Positions 34,450 to 42,198 of a stretch of DNA of 64,000 bases are shown here, piece after piece. The position numbers were made by a program, and so were the translations under genes. How positions within the stretch are numbered: position 1 is the first letter of the stretch; every line of letters begins with the position of its first letter. The notes beneath the pieces were generated by a model that was not told the DNA's origin, did not search any database, and worked only from the letters and a program-made list of their open reading frames with translations. Source of the stretch: Bacillota bacterium (lineage in GTDB: Bacteria; Bacillota; Clostridia; Christensenellales; SZUA-584); NCBI GenBank assembly GCA_023410475.1, contig JAEYPS010000023.1, forward strand, positions 38,733 through 102,732, in the 5' to 3' direction.

Positions 34450-34917
34450 ATGATAACAAGCGTATTCATACCGGGGACGGAAGACATTTCGGAGCCTCTC
34501 GCGATAAGGCGAGAGGTGTTTATCGGGGAGCAGGGCTGGAGCGAGGACGACGAGCGCGACGGCTTCGATGAGGGAGCGCTTCACCTGATGGTTTATGCGG
34601 AGGAAATTCCCGCCGCGACGGGTAGGATATGGCACGATGGAACGTCGCTTCGAATAGGCCGGCTCGCGGTTAGAAAGCAGTTTAGGGGCCAGAAGATAGG
34701 AGACCTCGCATTGCGGCTTCTTATATATAAAGCGATGAATTCCGGTGCGCAAAGCCTCAAGGTAAACGCTCAGACGCATGTTTGCGCGCTGTATAAAAAG
34801 TTTGGATTCAAGCAGCAGGGAGAAGAATTTATCGAAGCGGGCAGGCCGCATATTACTATGACGGTCGAAAAAGGAGATGTAGTTTACCCTTCGGCTTGCG
34901 GAGGCTGCAGCGAATGA
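34450..34917 (+). CDS. GNAT family N-acetyltransferase (ElaA/YjcF-like)
   Basis: A 155-residue acetyltransferase. Its start RREVFIGEQGWSEDDERDGFD is typical of the YjcF/ElaA branch, and the acetyl-CoA loop is RLAVRKQFRGQKIGDLALRLL. The C-terminal half has LKVNAQTHVCALYKKFGFKQQGEEF. Substrate unknown. GGAG lies before the ATG. Its TGA overlaps the next gene's ATG as ATGA, indicating coupling with the PHP phosphoesterase. Confidence 0.85.
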   Translation: MITSVFIPGTEDISEPLAIRREVFIGEQGWSEDDERDGFDEGALHLMVYAEEIPAATGRIWHDGTSLRIGRLAVRKQFRGQKIGDLALRLLIYKAMNSGAQSLKVNAQTHVCALYKKFGFKQQGEEFIEAGRPHITMTVEKGDVVYPSACGGCSE

Positions 34918-35750
34918 GATTCGACCTGCATGTGCACACCACGTTTTCGGACGGAGACTACAGCCCGAGCGAAGTCGTGCGTCTGGCGAAGCAAAAGGGA
35001 ATCGGGCTTATAGCTATAACCGACCATGACGAGTGCCGCGGGTTCGGCGACGTAAAAGAAGAGACAGGCATCAAAGTGCTGCCCGGCATAGAGCTTGCCG
35101 CAAGATTTGAGGGAGAAGTCCACGTTCTCGGGCTCGGCATAGACTGGCAGAGCGAGCCGCTCTTGCGGCACATAGAGCGCGTTGTAAACCTAAGAAGGGA
35201 TAGAGCCGCGGGAATTATAAAAAAACTGCGTAAGGCGGGGATTGACATAACCGTCAAAGATGTTGAAAACGAATGCCTGGGGGGCGTTATGGGAAGGCCG
35301 CACATTGCGGCGGCGCTCGTTAACAAGGGGCACGCTTCAAGCGTAAAGGAAGCGTTTAAAGCTTACCTCTCAAAGCATTCTGAGTTTTACGTTGGGTTTG
35401 ACAAGATAAGCGTACAGGAAGCCGTAAAGCTTATCCGCATTGCTGGCGGCAAGGCCGTGCTCGCGCACCCGGGGCTCATAGGAGAGACTGCAAGAAACGA
35501 TCTGATGCCGCTTCTTGGTGATATGGGCTTTTGGGGCATAGAGGCTTACCATCCTGCCCACAGTGACGGTAATTGCAAAGAGTTTGAAAGTTTAGCCAGG
35601 AGCATGGGACTGTATGTGACGGCGGGAAGCGACTTTCACGGAAGCGCGAAGCCCAAGATAGAGATAGGCTGTGAAACGCGAACAAGCGAATACCTTGAGG
35701 AGAGCATAAGATTGCTCGCGGCCGAGGCGGACTTTATAGATTATTTGTGA
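34914..35750 (+). CDS. PHP domain phosphoesterase (RNase AM/TrpH-like)
   Basis: A 278-residue metal-dependent phosphoesterase. PHP motifs are DLHVHTTFSDG, AITDHDECRG, PGIELAA, ...VLAHPGLIG and GSDFHGSAKP. The closest known enzymes are 3',5'-nucleotide bisphosphate phosphatase and the 5'-3' RNA trimming enzyme RNase AM. The start at 34914 is the ATG overlapping the GNAT stop, with GGAGG upstream; an in-frame start at 34896 would lie inside that gene. Confidence 0.88.
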   Translation: MRFDLHVHTTFSDGDYSPSEVVRLAKQKGIGLIAITDHDECRGFGDVKEETGIKVLPGIELAARFEGEVHVLGLGIDWQSEPLLRHIERVVNLRRDRAAGIIKKLRKAGIDITVKDVENECLGGVMGRPHIAAALVNKGHASSVKEAFKAYLSKHSEFYVGFDKISVQEAVKLIRIAGGKAVLAHPGLIGETARNDLMPLLGDMGFWGIEAYHPAHSDGNCKEFESLARSMGLYVTAGSDFHGSAKPKIEIGCETRTSEYLEESIRLLAAEADFIDYL

Positions 35751-35799
35751 TCTATGACAAATAAAATACTACAATCGCGGTTATTAAACAAGAATCGAA

Positions 35800-35937
35800 G
35801 GCCGCTGAAAAGTCCCAGGTACGAGGCGTTTTGAGCATTGCGACGAAACGTAGCATCGCTACTTTGAGGAGCAAGCGGAAAAATAACGAAGTAATTGGGC
35901 TTTGTCAGCGGTCTGAAAAGATTATTTGTAATCTTTT
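35800..35937. repeat. Candidate dispersed structured repeat with a long closing stem
   Basis: GCCGCTGAAAAGTCCC (about 35801-35815) pairs, allowing wobble and two mismatches, with GGGCTTTGTCAGCGGT (35897-35912). The intervening 80 bases contain GTAGC-ATC-GCTAC (about 35850-35862). A second perfect hairpin AAAAGATTA-TTTG-TAATCTTTT (35916-35937) follows. No ORF explains it. It looks like the intergenic repeats found in many Clostridia genomes, but I cannot check copy number here. Confidence 0.45.
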
Positions 35938-35951
35938 CTTAATTCATCATA

Positions 35952-35980
35952 TTGATTGTACAAACTATTAATGCTAAAAT
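35952..35980 (+). promoter_or_regulatory. Predicted promoter of prs
   Basis: A TTGATT -35 (35952-35957), 17 bases, then a TAAAAT -10 (35975-35980), 39 bases before the TTG start. Confidence 0.6.
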
Positions 35981-36019
35981 AGCTGCGTAGTATGGGGATA
36001 AAACAAGCGGGGTAGAAAA

Positions 36020-37003
36020 TTGGATTCATTTGTTAGCGACATAAAGATATTTGCGGGATCGTCAGGAATAGGCTTTGCGAAGAAGATGTGCAAGTACCTC
36101 GGAAACGAGCTTGGTGATTCGGAAGTAATCAACTTTTCGGACGGAAACATATTCCTTAGGATAAAGGAAACCGTACGCAACAAGGACGTATACGTCGTGC
36201 AGCCTATAGGCATGAGGCCCAACGACGAGTTCGTAGAGATACTGTTCTGGATGGACGCGTTAAAGCGCGCGAGCGCGAATTCGGTAACGGCGATAATACC
36301 GTATTTCAGCTACGCGAAGGGCGATAAAAAGGACGAGCCGAGGGTTTCGATCAGAGCGAGGGTTTGCGCCGAGAGCATAGAGCTGGCGGGCGCCGACAGA
36401 GTAGTCGTTATGGACCTTCACAGCCCTCAGGTACAGGGGTTCTTTAAAGGCCCTGTAGATCATCTGCTGTCGCTGCCGATAATATGCGAGTATGTAAAAG
36501 GGCTTGACATAATGGAAAACCTGTGCGTCATATCACCCGACGCGGGGTATGCCAAGACGGCGAGAAAGTACGCCGACTATCTGAACGTGCCGGTTGCCAT
36601 TGGCGACAAAATGAGATCGGGGCATGATGAGAACGCGAAGGTTATGAACGTTATCGGCGACGTCAGAGGGAAAAATTGTCTTATCGTTGATGACTTCACA
36701 GTTTCGGGCGGTACGCTTGTGGATATCGCCAATATGTTAAAAGAGAACGGGGCAAGACGCGTTATCGCGGGCATATCACATGTCATCGTGCGCGAAAAGG
36801 GAATAAAAGCAATTGAGGACAGCCCGATAGAGATGATTATCGGAACGGACAGCGTTAAAAACCCGTATATAGCATGCAGCGAGAAGTTTGTACAGATATC
36901 GGTTGCGCCTCTGTTTGCCGAGGCTGTGCTGAGGATACACGAGAAGGAATCGGTAAGCCCGCTGTTTTCAAGGGTACCCAAAAAGGTCGTTGAAGAGATA
37001 TAA
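36020..37003 (+). CDS. prs: Ribose-phosphate pyrophosphokinase, divergent
   Basis: A 327-residue enzyme that makes PRPP from ribose 5-phosphate and ATP. Recognisable blocks are FSDGNIFLRIKETVRNKDVYVVQ, MDALKRASANSVTAIIPYFSYA, DLHSPQVQGFF and the PRPP loop DDFTVSGGTL. The flexible catalytic loop reads AKGDKK, where most bacterial enzymes have ARQDRK, so it belongs to a divergent branch and may differ in regulation. The start is TTG with a GGGG-containing site upstream; no closer ATG fits. Confidence 0.9.
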   Translation: MDSFVSDIKIFAGSSGIGFAKKMCKYLGNELGDSEVINFSDGNIFLRIKETVRNKDVYVVQPIGMRPNDEFVEILFWMDALKRASANSVTAIIPYFSYAKGDKKDEPRVSIRARVCAESIELAGADRVVVMDLHSPQVQGFFKGPVDHLLSLPIICEYVKGLDIMENLCVISPDAGYAKTARKYADYLNVPVAIGDKMRSGHDENAKVMNVIGDVRGKNCLIVDDFTVSGGTLVDIANMLKENGARRVIAGISHVIVREKGIKAIEDSPIEMIIGTDSVKNPYIACSEKFVQISVAPLFAEAVLRIHEKESVSPLFSRVPKKVVEEI

Positions 37004-37117
37004 CCGTATATGCAGGACAAACATAAGCAAAATGCAAAAATGGGGTTGATAGTAGTTTAAATCACGCTCGTTTACGGCAGTAAATGAAATAAATATAAAA
37101 AATAATTGCAAAATAAG

Positions 37118-37145
37118 TTGCAATTAATATTTTATATGGTATAAT
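37118..37145 (+). promoter_or_regulatory. Predicted promoter of the nitrogen locus
   Basis: A TTGCAA -35 (37118-37123), 16 bases, then a perfect TATAAT -10 (37140-37145). The leader to the first ANTAR gene is about 128 bases and contains a terminator hairpin. Confidence 0.65.
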
Positions 37146-37168
37146 ACAATCAGTTAAGAGTAACAATG

Positions 37169-37208
37169 GCGTTTACTTCGGGGCATTCCCGCCGTAAACG
37201 CTTTTTTT
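37169..37208 (+). terminator. Leader terminator (attenuator candidate) of the nitrogen locus
   Basis: GCGTTTAC (37169-37176) pairs with GTAAACGC (37194-37201) around an inner CGGG/CCCG stem, followed by seven Ts. Because a strong promoter lies only 24 bases upstream, transcripts would end here unless antitermination occurs. Confidence 0.8.
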
Positions 37209-37279
37209 ATACAAAGTACTTTACATGGTATGGGGTTTGGGCTTGCAGGTGAAAACCGGCTGCAACGACGGAGCGGTAT

Positions 37280-37855
37280 ATGGAACAGACTACAATAATG
37301 ATCGCCATGCAAAATCTGCAGGCGGCCGATAAAATTAAATATGTTTTGCAGCAAAATGGCTATTCCGTGATGGAGACGTGCACTTCGGGCAGCGAGACCT
37401 TAAGGCGCGTGCGGGCTCTTGCTCCCGACATACTGCTTATAAATTTCGATATGCCCGATATGACGGGGTTTGAGGCGGCGTCGATAATAGGAGACGAGAA
37501 CCTGTGCAGTATGGTGCTTTTTGTAACGAGCGCTCAGAGGGACATATGCGAAGAGCTCGCCCGGGACTATGACATCACTCTTGTTTTAAAGCCGGTCAAC
37601 ATGCAGGGGCTTCTCGCCACGCTTGACGCGGTGACTCAAAGCAGGCGCAGGATAGAAAGGCTCGGCAGTGAGCTCTCAAAGCTGAAAAAAGGGCTTGATG
37701 ACAGGAAGATTGTAGAGAGGGCAAAGGGAATACTGATGGACAAAAAGGGTATATCCGAGGCCGAAGCCTACAGAAGGATGCAAAAGATGAGCATGGACTG
37801 CAGGGTAGCGATGCGCGACATCGCGGAAAAGATCATAGAGCTGTCACATAATTAA
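37280..37855 (+). CDS. ANTAR-domain antiterminator with degenerate receiver, copy 1
   Basis: A 191-residue protein: receiver-like domain (about 1-118), coiled linker (about 120-135) and C-terminal ANTAR RNA-binding domain (DRKIVERAKGILMDKKGISEAEAYRRMQ..). ANTAR proteins bind paired hexaloop hairpins and prevent termination. The receiver lacks the N-terminal acidic pair and has Asn55 in LLINFDMPDMTG where the phosphoacceptor Asp should be, though the Lys of LVLKPVN is kept, so it is probably not phosphorylated. It is followed after 17 bases by glnB. Confidence 0.92.
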   Translation: MEQTTIMIAMQNLQAADKIKYVLQQNGYSVMETCTSGSETLRRVRALAPDILLINFDMPDMTGFEAASIIGDENLCSMVLFVTSAQRDICEELARDYDITLVLKPVNMQGLLATLDAVTQSRRRIERLGSELSKLKKGLDDRKIVERAKGILMDKKGISEAEAYRRMQKMSMDCRVAMRDIAEKIIELSHN

Positions 37856-37872
37856 AGTTAAGAGGTGATAAC

Positions 37873-38211
37873 ATGAAAAAGATCGAGATGATTGTGCGCC
37901 CCGAGATGATGGAAACGGTCAAAGAGATCATGGAAAGCGTGGGCGCGGGAGGAATGACGGTGACGTCTGTAATGGGATGCGGTGCTCAAAAAGGCCGTAA
38001 AGAGCTCTACCGCGGAGCCGAGATGGCGATAAACCTTTTGCACAAGCTCAAAATTGAGGTGATAGTCGCGGAAAGCATCGTTGAAAAACTGATAGCCCAG
38101 GTGTGCGGCACTATCAAGACAGGCGAAGTGGGCGACGGAAAGATATTCATACTTCCGGTGGACGACGCCGTAAGGGTGAGGACGGGCGAAAGAGGAGACT
38201 CTGCGCTGTAA
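37873..38211 (+). CDS. glnB: Nitrogen regulatory protein PII
   Basis: A 112-residue PII trimer subunit that senses ATP/ADP and 2-oxoglutarate. The T-loop region is GCGAQKGRKELYRGAEMAIN: Tyr46 is present but position 51, the uridylylation Tyr of E. coli GlnB, is Met. The B-loop TGEVGDGKIFILPV and C-loop RVRTGE are normal. It very likely controls Amt directly by T-loop insertion and may contact the ANTAR proteins. AGAGGTG precedes the ATG. Confidence 0.96.
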   Translation: MKKIEMIVRPEMMETVKEIMESVGAGGMTVTSVMGCGAQKGRKELYRGAEMAINLLHKLKIEVIVAESIVEKLIAQVCGTIKTGEVGDGKIFILPVDDAVRVRTGERGDSAL

Positions 38212-38240
38212 GAGAAAAATCAATGCAAGGCTCAATGAGG

Positions 38241-38277
38241 AACCGGCGAAAAGCAAAGGCTTTTCGAACGGTTTTTT
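38241..38277 (+). terminator. Terminator hairpin between glnB and amt
   Basis: AACCG (38241-38245) and CGAAAAGC (38247-38254) pair with GCTTTTCG (38259-38266) and CGGTT (38269-38273) around an AAAG loop, followed by Ts. It would reduce amt expression relative to glnB or be a target of antitermination. Confidence 0.75.
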
Positions 38278-38313
38278 ATTAAAAAGTTTTAAGTTTGAGA
38301 AAGGGGATTTGAT

Positions 38314-39540
38314 ATGGATCCAACATTATTGACAGAGCAGCTCGATACTCTTTGGGTGCTTGTCGCGTCGGTACTGGTGTTCTTTATGCAGGCAGGGTTT
38401 GCTATGGTGGAAGCGGGCTTTACGCGGGCTAAGAACGCGAGCAATATAATAATGAAAAACCTTATGGACTTCGCGATAGGCTCGGTGCTGTTCTTCCTTG
38501 TGGGATACGGGCTGATGTACGGCAAGGACATAGCGGGCTTTATTGGAGGAAGCCAATTTTTCATGCCCGAGGACGCACCTGTCATGCTGCTGTTTCAGAC
38601 GGTGTTCTGCGCTACGGCCGCGACTATAGTCTCGGGCGCTATGGCCGAGAGGACGAAATTTAAAGCGTACGTTATATACAGCGCGGTGATAAGCATGGTT
38701 ATCTACCCGATAGCGGGCCACTGGCTGTGGGGCGGCGGCTGGCTCTCAACGATTACCATAGCAGGAACGACGGGCATGGTAGATTTTGCGGGCTCGACTT
38801 TAGTACACTCTCTTGGCGGATGGAGCGCGCTCGTGGGCGCCGCGATGCTCGGTCCACGAATTGGCAAATTCAGAAGCGACGGCAAACCTGTCGCCATACC
38901 CGGGCACAACATTACCATAGGCGCTCTTGGCGTATTCATACTTTGGTTCGGGTGGTTCGGGTTTAACCCGGGCTCGACGCTGGCGCTGACGACGGATATC
39001 GGGCATATCGCTATGACGACAAACCTTGCCGCGGCGATGGGCGCTGTGACGGTAATGATAATAAGCTGGGTAAAGTACGGCAAACCCGACGTATCCATGA
39101 CGCTTAACGGTGCGCTGGGCGGCCTTGTGGCTATAACGGCAGGATGTGCGGGCGTAAGTATGTGGGGCTCGGTGGCCATAGGAGCAATCGCGGGATTCGT
39201 GGTTGTGTTTGGCGTAGAGTTCGTGGAGAGGAAATTGAAGATAGACGACCCGGTGGGCGCCATAACCGTTCATGGATTCTGCGGCTCGGTAGGAACGCTG
39301 CTTGTCGGGCTATTCGCGACGGATACGGGGCTTTTCTACGGTGGCGGCATAGGACAGCTCGCGATACAGGCGATTGGAGTGCTGGCGTATATGGCATGGA
39401 CGCTAGGTACCGCATTTATACTGTTCAAGGTTATAAAGAAGACCGTAGGGCTTCGTGTCAGCAAAGAGGAGGAAATAATGGGGCTCGACATGGGCGAGCA
39501 CGGCACGGAAGGCTACGCCGACTTTGTTTTAAAGATGTAG
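38314..39540 (+). CDS. amt: Ammonium transporter
   Basis: A 408-residue channel with about 11 membrane helices. Typical segments are FFMQAGFAMVEAGFTRAKNASNI near the N-terminus, the signature-region DFAGSTLVHSLGGWSALVGA, LGVFILWFGWFGFNPGS with the pore-lining aromatic residues, and VTVHGFCG-like AITVHGFCGSVGTL containing the second pore His. It brings in NH4+/NH3 and is gated by PII. GAAAGGGG precedes the ATG. It has no signal peptide beyond helix 1. Confidence 0.96.
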   Translation: MDPTLLTEQLDTLWVLVASVLVFFMQAGFAMVEAGFTRAKNASNIIMKNLMDFAIGSVLFFLVGYGLMYGKDIAGFIGGSQFFMPEDAPVMLLFQTVFCATAATIVSGAMAERTKFKAYVIYSAVISMVIYPIAGHWLWGGGWLSTITIAGTTGMVDFAGSTLVHSLGGWSALVGAAMLGPRIGKFRSDGKPVAIPGHNITIGALGVFILWFGWFGFNPGSTLALTTDIGHIAMTTNLAAAMGAVTVMIISWVKYGKPDVSMTLNGALGGLVAITAGCAGVSMWGSVAIGAIAGFVVVFGVEFVERKLKIDDPVGAITVHGFCGSVGTLLVGLFATDTGLFYGGGIGQLAIQAIGVLAYMAWTLGTAFILFKVIKKTVGLRVSKEEEIMGLDMGEHGTEGYADFVLKM

Positions 39541-39565
39541 ATACAATCCCGCTCATACACCCCAA

Positions 39566-39601
39566 AAAAGGCCGCTGCGGTTTATGTCGCAGCGGCTTTT
39601 C
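39566..39601 (+). terminator. Terminator after amt
   Basis: GCCGCTGCG (39571-39579) pairs perfectly with CGCAGCGGC (39588-39596) and is flanked by A- and T-runs. Confidence 0.9.
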
Positions 39602-39710
39602 TATGTGATTATGTATATTTTACTGCGGGCAAATATATATTATATTGCCTGCCGCGCGGCGCAGCATTATAATTATTATACGAATATTGAGCCATTATGG
39701 GGAGCCTTTA

Positions 39711-40289
39711 TTGAAAAAAGCGAAAGCAGTGCTGGCGCTCGCAAACAGCGAAGCCGCCGAAAAAATAAAATACGCTCTTGCGCGCAGCGGATTTTCGGTA
39801 GAGGACGTATGCTCGTCGGGCAGCGAGGCGCTGCGAAGCGTTCGAACCGTAATGCCCGACATACTTCTTATCAACTTTGATATGCCCGATATGACAGGCC
39901 TCGAGATAGCGACCATTGTGGGAGACGAGAACCTTTGCAGCGTATTGCTTTTTGTGACGGGTGTGCAGAAGAGCTTTTGCGCCGACGTAATCGAGGAATA
40001 CGACATAACGCTTTTCCCTAAGCCCGTGAACGTAGAGTCGCTGCTGTCGGCGGCCGAGACAATACTGCAGAACAGAAGGCGCATAGAAAAGCTCGAAAGC
40101 GAGCTTGAGCGGCTCCGGCAAGAGCTGGATGACAGAAAGGCTATCGACAAGGCAAAGGGAATACTGATGGACAAGAAGAGTATTTCTGAAGCGGAGGCCT
40201 ACAGGAGGATACAGAAGATGAGTATGGATTCAAGAGTGGCGATGAGGAGCATCGCTCAAAAGGTTATCGAGTTGTCCGAGAAGTGCTGA
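39711..40289 (+). CDS. ANTAR-domain antiterminator with degenerate receiver, copy 2
   Basis: A 192-residue paralogue of the regulator at 37280-37855, with the same plan and most of the same residues: DILLINFDMPDMTG again with Asn55 in place of the phosphoacceptor Asp, and ANTAR core DRKAIDKAKGILMDKKSISEAEAYRRIQ. TTG at 39711 is chosen because GGGGAG lies eight bases upstream and its length then equals copy 1. It lies after the amt terminator, so it may have its own weak promoter. Confidence 0.88.
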   Translation: MKKAKAVLALANSEAAEKIKYALARSGFSVEDVCSSGSEALRSVRTVMPDILLINFDMPDMTGLEIATIVGDENLCSVLLFVTGVQKSFCADVIEEYDITLFPKPVNVESLLSAAETILQNRRRIEKLESELERLRQELDDRKAIDKAKGILMDKKSISEAEAYRRIQKMSMDSRVAMRSIAQKVIELSEKC

Positions 40290-40474
40290 ACTATGTGATC
40301 TCATGTTTTTCAATTTATTTAACGCACAGATAGCTTATCTTTGTCTTTTACCGCAAATATTAACTTTTTCCGACAATCTTATTTGCCCGTCCCATACTGT
40401 ACAAAATATGTTTGATGTTATATTATCTCAATATACCATAACATTAACTGGAAGAGATAAAAAAGGAGGCGGCC

Positions 40475-41383
40475 ATGTTTTGTACTAAATGCGGTAAAGA
40501 AAACGCAGATGGAAGCGCGTTTTGCGTCGGCTGCGGAAATGCAATAAGCGCACCCGCGCCAAACCAAACTAATAACCGGCCAACTGCGCCGGTACCAAAG
40601 CCGGCGAAGAAAGGCAACACAGCGGCAATCGCGCTCGGGGTGCTTTCTGTCGTGCTGGCGATCGCTCTTACGCTCTCGCTTACCGGCGTAATTGAGATCT
40701 CGGGCGGTTCTGGAGCATTTGCTGCTTCAAAGAGCTTTTCTTCTCCCGAAGACGCCATAGAGTATTTTGTGGAGCGTCTTAAAGACGGCGACTGGGAAGG
40801 GGCGCTATCCGCATGCGCCATAGATGAGGTGGCGAAAGGCTTTGATTACACAGCGTTTGCGGAGCGCCTGAATGTGATTCCGACTGCCATGATGTCTTAC
40901 CTGCCTTCCGAGTATGAGCAGTATATCGGATACAACAAATACAGGCTGAGACAGCAGATTATGATACAAATGGCGTGCTTTTCAGTTTCATTCAATATTG
41001 CTAAGGATAACAGCGGATTGTTGGAAGGAACGACAGAGACGCTTAAAGACGGTAAGCTGCCCGAAGGGTTTATCGAGCAGCTTAGCCCGAATAGAATAAG
41101 CGCCCTTAGGCTTGTCGATACAGGAAAAGTAAAGATGCACGACGACGAGCGTAACCGCGAGAACCAGAAGAAGCAGGCAGGCGTTTTCGGAGCGGACGAC
41201 GTTCAGTTCAGGATCGCGCTTTACGAGTATGACGGAAACTATTATGTAGGCGGGTTTACGCTTATAAATTACGGAGGAAGATGGCTGATACAGAGCATGA
41301 GCGACCCGCTTGCGGGTATTCCGATGAGCGGAGTTCCATACCCGGTCTCCGGTGAGTCGGAGTTTTATGAATTTCAGGAGTAA
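40475..41383 (+). CDS. Zinc-ribbon membrane protein of unknown function
   Basis: A 302-residue protein. It opens with a zinc ribbon (MFCTKCGKENADGSAFCVGCG), then a Pro/Asn linker, one membrane helix at about residues 50-72 (AAIALGVLSVVLAIALTLSL), and an extracellular region (about 85-302) with an NTF2-like start (SPEDAIEYFVERLKDGDWEGALSAC). Such proteins are common in Clostridia and may sense or scaffold at the membrane. AAAGGAGG precedes the ATG. It is followed after 25 bases by a second zinc-ribbon gene. Confidence 0.8.
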   Translation: MFCTKCGKENADGSAFCVGCGNAISAPAPNQTNNRPTAPVPKPAKKGNTAAIALGVLSVVLAIALTLSLTGVIEISGGSGAFAASKSFSSPEDAIEYFVERLKDGDWEGALSACAIDEVAKGFDYTAFAERLNVIPTAMMSYLPSEYEQYIGYNKYRLRQQIMIQMACFSVSFNIAKDNSGLLEGTTETLKDGKLPEGFIEQLSPNRISALRLVDTGKVKMHDDERNRENQKKQAGVFGADDVQFRIALYEYDGNYYVGGFTLINYGGRWLIQSMSDPLAGIPMSGVPYPVSGESEFYEFQE

Positions 41384-41408
41384 GGAACATAAACAAGGAG
41401 GGACGAAT

Positions 41409-41780
41409 ATGCCTTGGTGCCCAAATTGCAAAGAGAAATACAGCGGCTTTGAGAAATGTCCGGAGTGCGGTGAGGCTCTTACAGAGGAATTTAACGATAA
41501 AAGTGAAGATACGGGCCAAAGCGGAATGGAGGACGAGGTTTTTCTCGCGAACATTTCGGGCCCTGTAGAGGTATCGTATATAACGTCGATGCTCGAAGAG
41601 GAGGGCATACCTTACAGGGCGGAAGACAGCGACATAGGGCTTTATCTTGAGGCTCTTATGGGCAGCAGCTATATGGGCAAAAATATATTAGTCGGCAAAA
41701 AGGATTATAAACGCGCCGCCGGGATAGTGGAATCGTTTAAAGCGCAGACGCTGGATGAGGATAACGGACCGCAGGAATGA
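41409..41780 (+). CDS. Zinc-ribbon plus DUF2007-like small protein
   Basis: A 123-residue cytoplasmic protein. A zinc ribbon (WCPNCKEKYSGFEKCPECG) is followed by a DUF2007-like domain (EVSYITSMLEEEGIPYRAED.. and YKRAAGIVESFKA). DUF2007 domains resemble small signal-transducing or PII-like folds, function unproven. The start at 41409 follows AAGGAGG; the longer frame runs inside the upstream gene. It ends before a terminator at 41815-41846. Confidence 0.75.
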   Translation: MPWCPNCKEKYSGFEKCPECGEALTEEFNDKSEDTGQSGMEDEVFLANISGPVEVSYITSMLEEEGIPYRAEDSDIGLYLEALMGSSYMGKNILVGKKDYKRAAGIVESFKAQTLDEDNGPQE

Positions 41781-42198
41781 AATAGACTCCTGGCATACAG
41801 CCGAAGGAGAACGCAAAGGAGCGCTTACCAAGGGGCGTTCCTTTTATATAGGATTATCGTTTAACCGGAATAATGTTTACGGTGTTAACATAACAGGATA
41901 CTATCGTTTGTCAAATGGCCGGCGCACATGTATGCAAAGAAGAGCGCGATGCTTAATTTATAGCATAAGAGTTCAGTTTAATGACGAATCGAAGAAAAGA
42001 GAGAGTAAGCAATTATGTTGACGATGTAAACATATATGCTTTATATTTCAGCAGGTGCCGCTGAGTCATGGCTGTCTTCCTGAACAGCGGCCTTGGTTTA
42101 AGTGCTCTCGGGGCAGACGGTTATAGTATAACGCTATGTGCAAAATGGGAAAACTGTGGTATTATATGCGCGTTATACGAGCAAGCAAAGGGAACGGA
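41781..42198. other. Intergenic region with one terminator
   Basis: The zinc-ribbon operon ends at a hairpin with AAAGGAGCGC pairing GCGTTCCTTT (41815-41846, one wobble pair) before T's. The remaining roughly 350 bases, up to the mnmE start, hold only short unsupported frames and no clear promoter motif or RNA. Confidence 0.5.

Noticed and set aside
41755..42021. Short plus-strand frame after the DUF2007-like gene
   Set aside because: It runs through the terminator at 41815-41846 and has no protein-like pattern.
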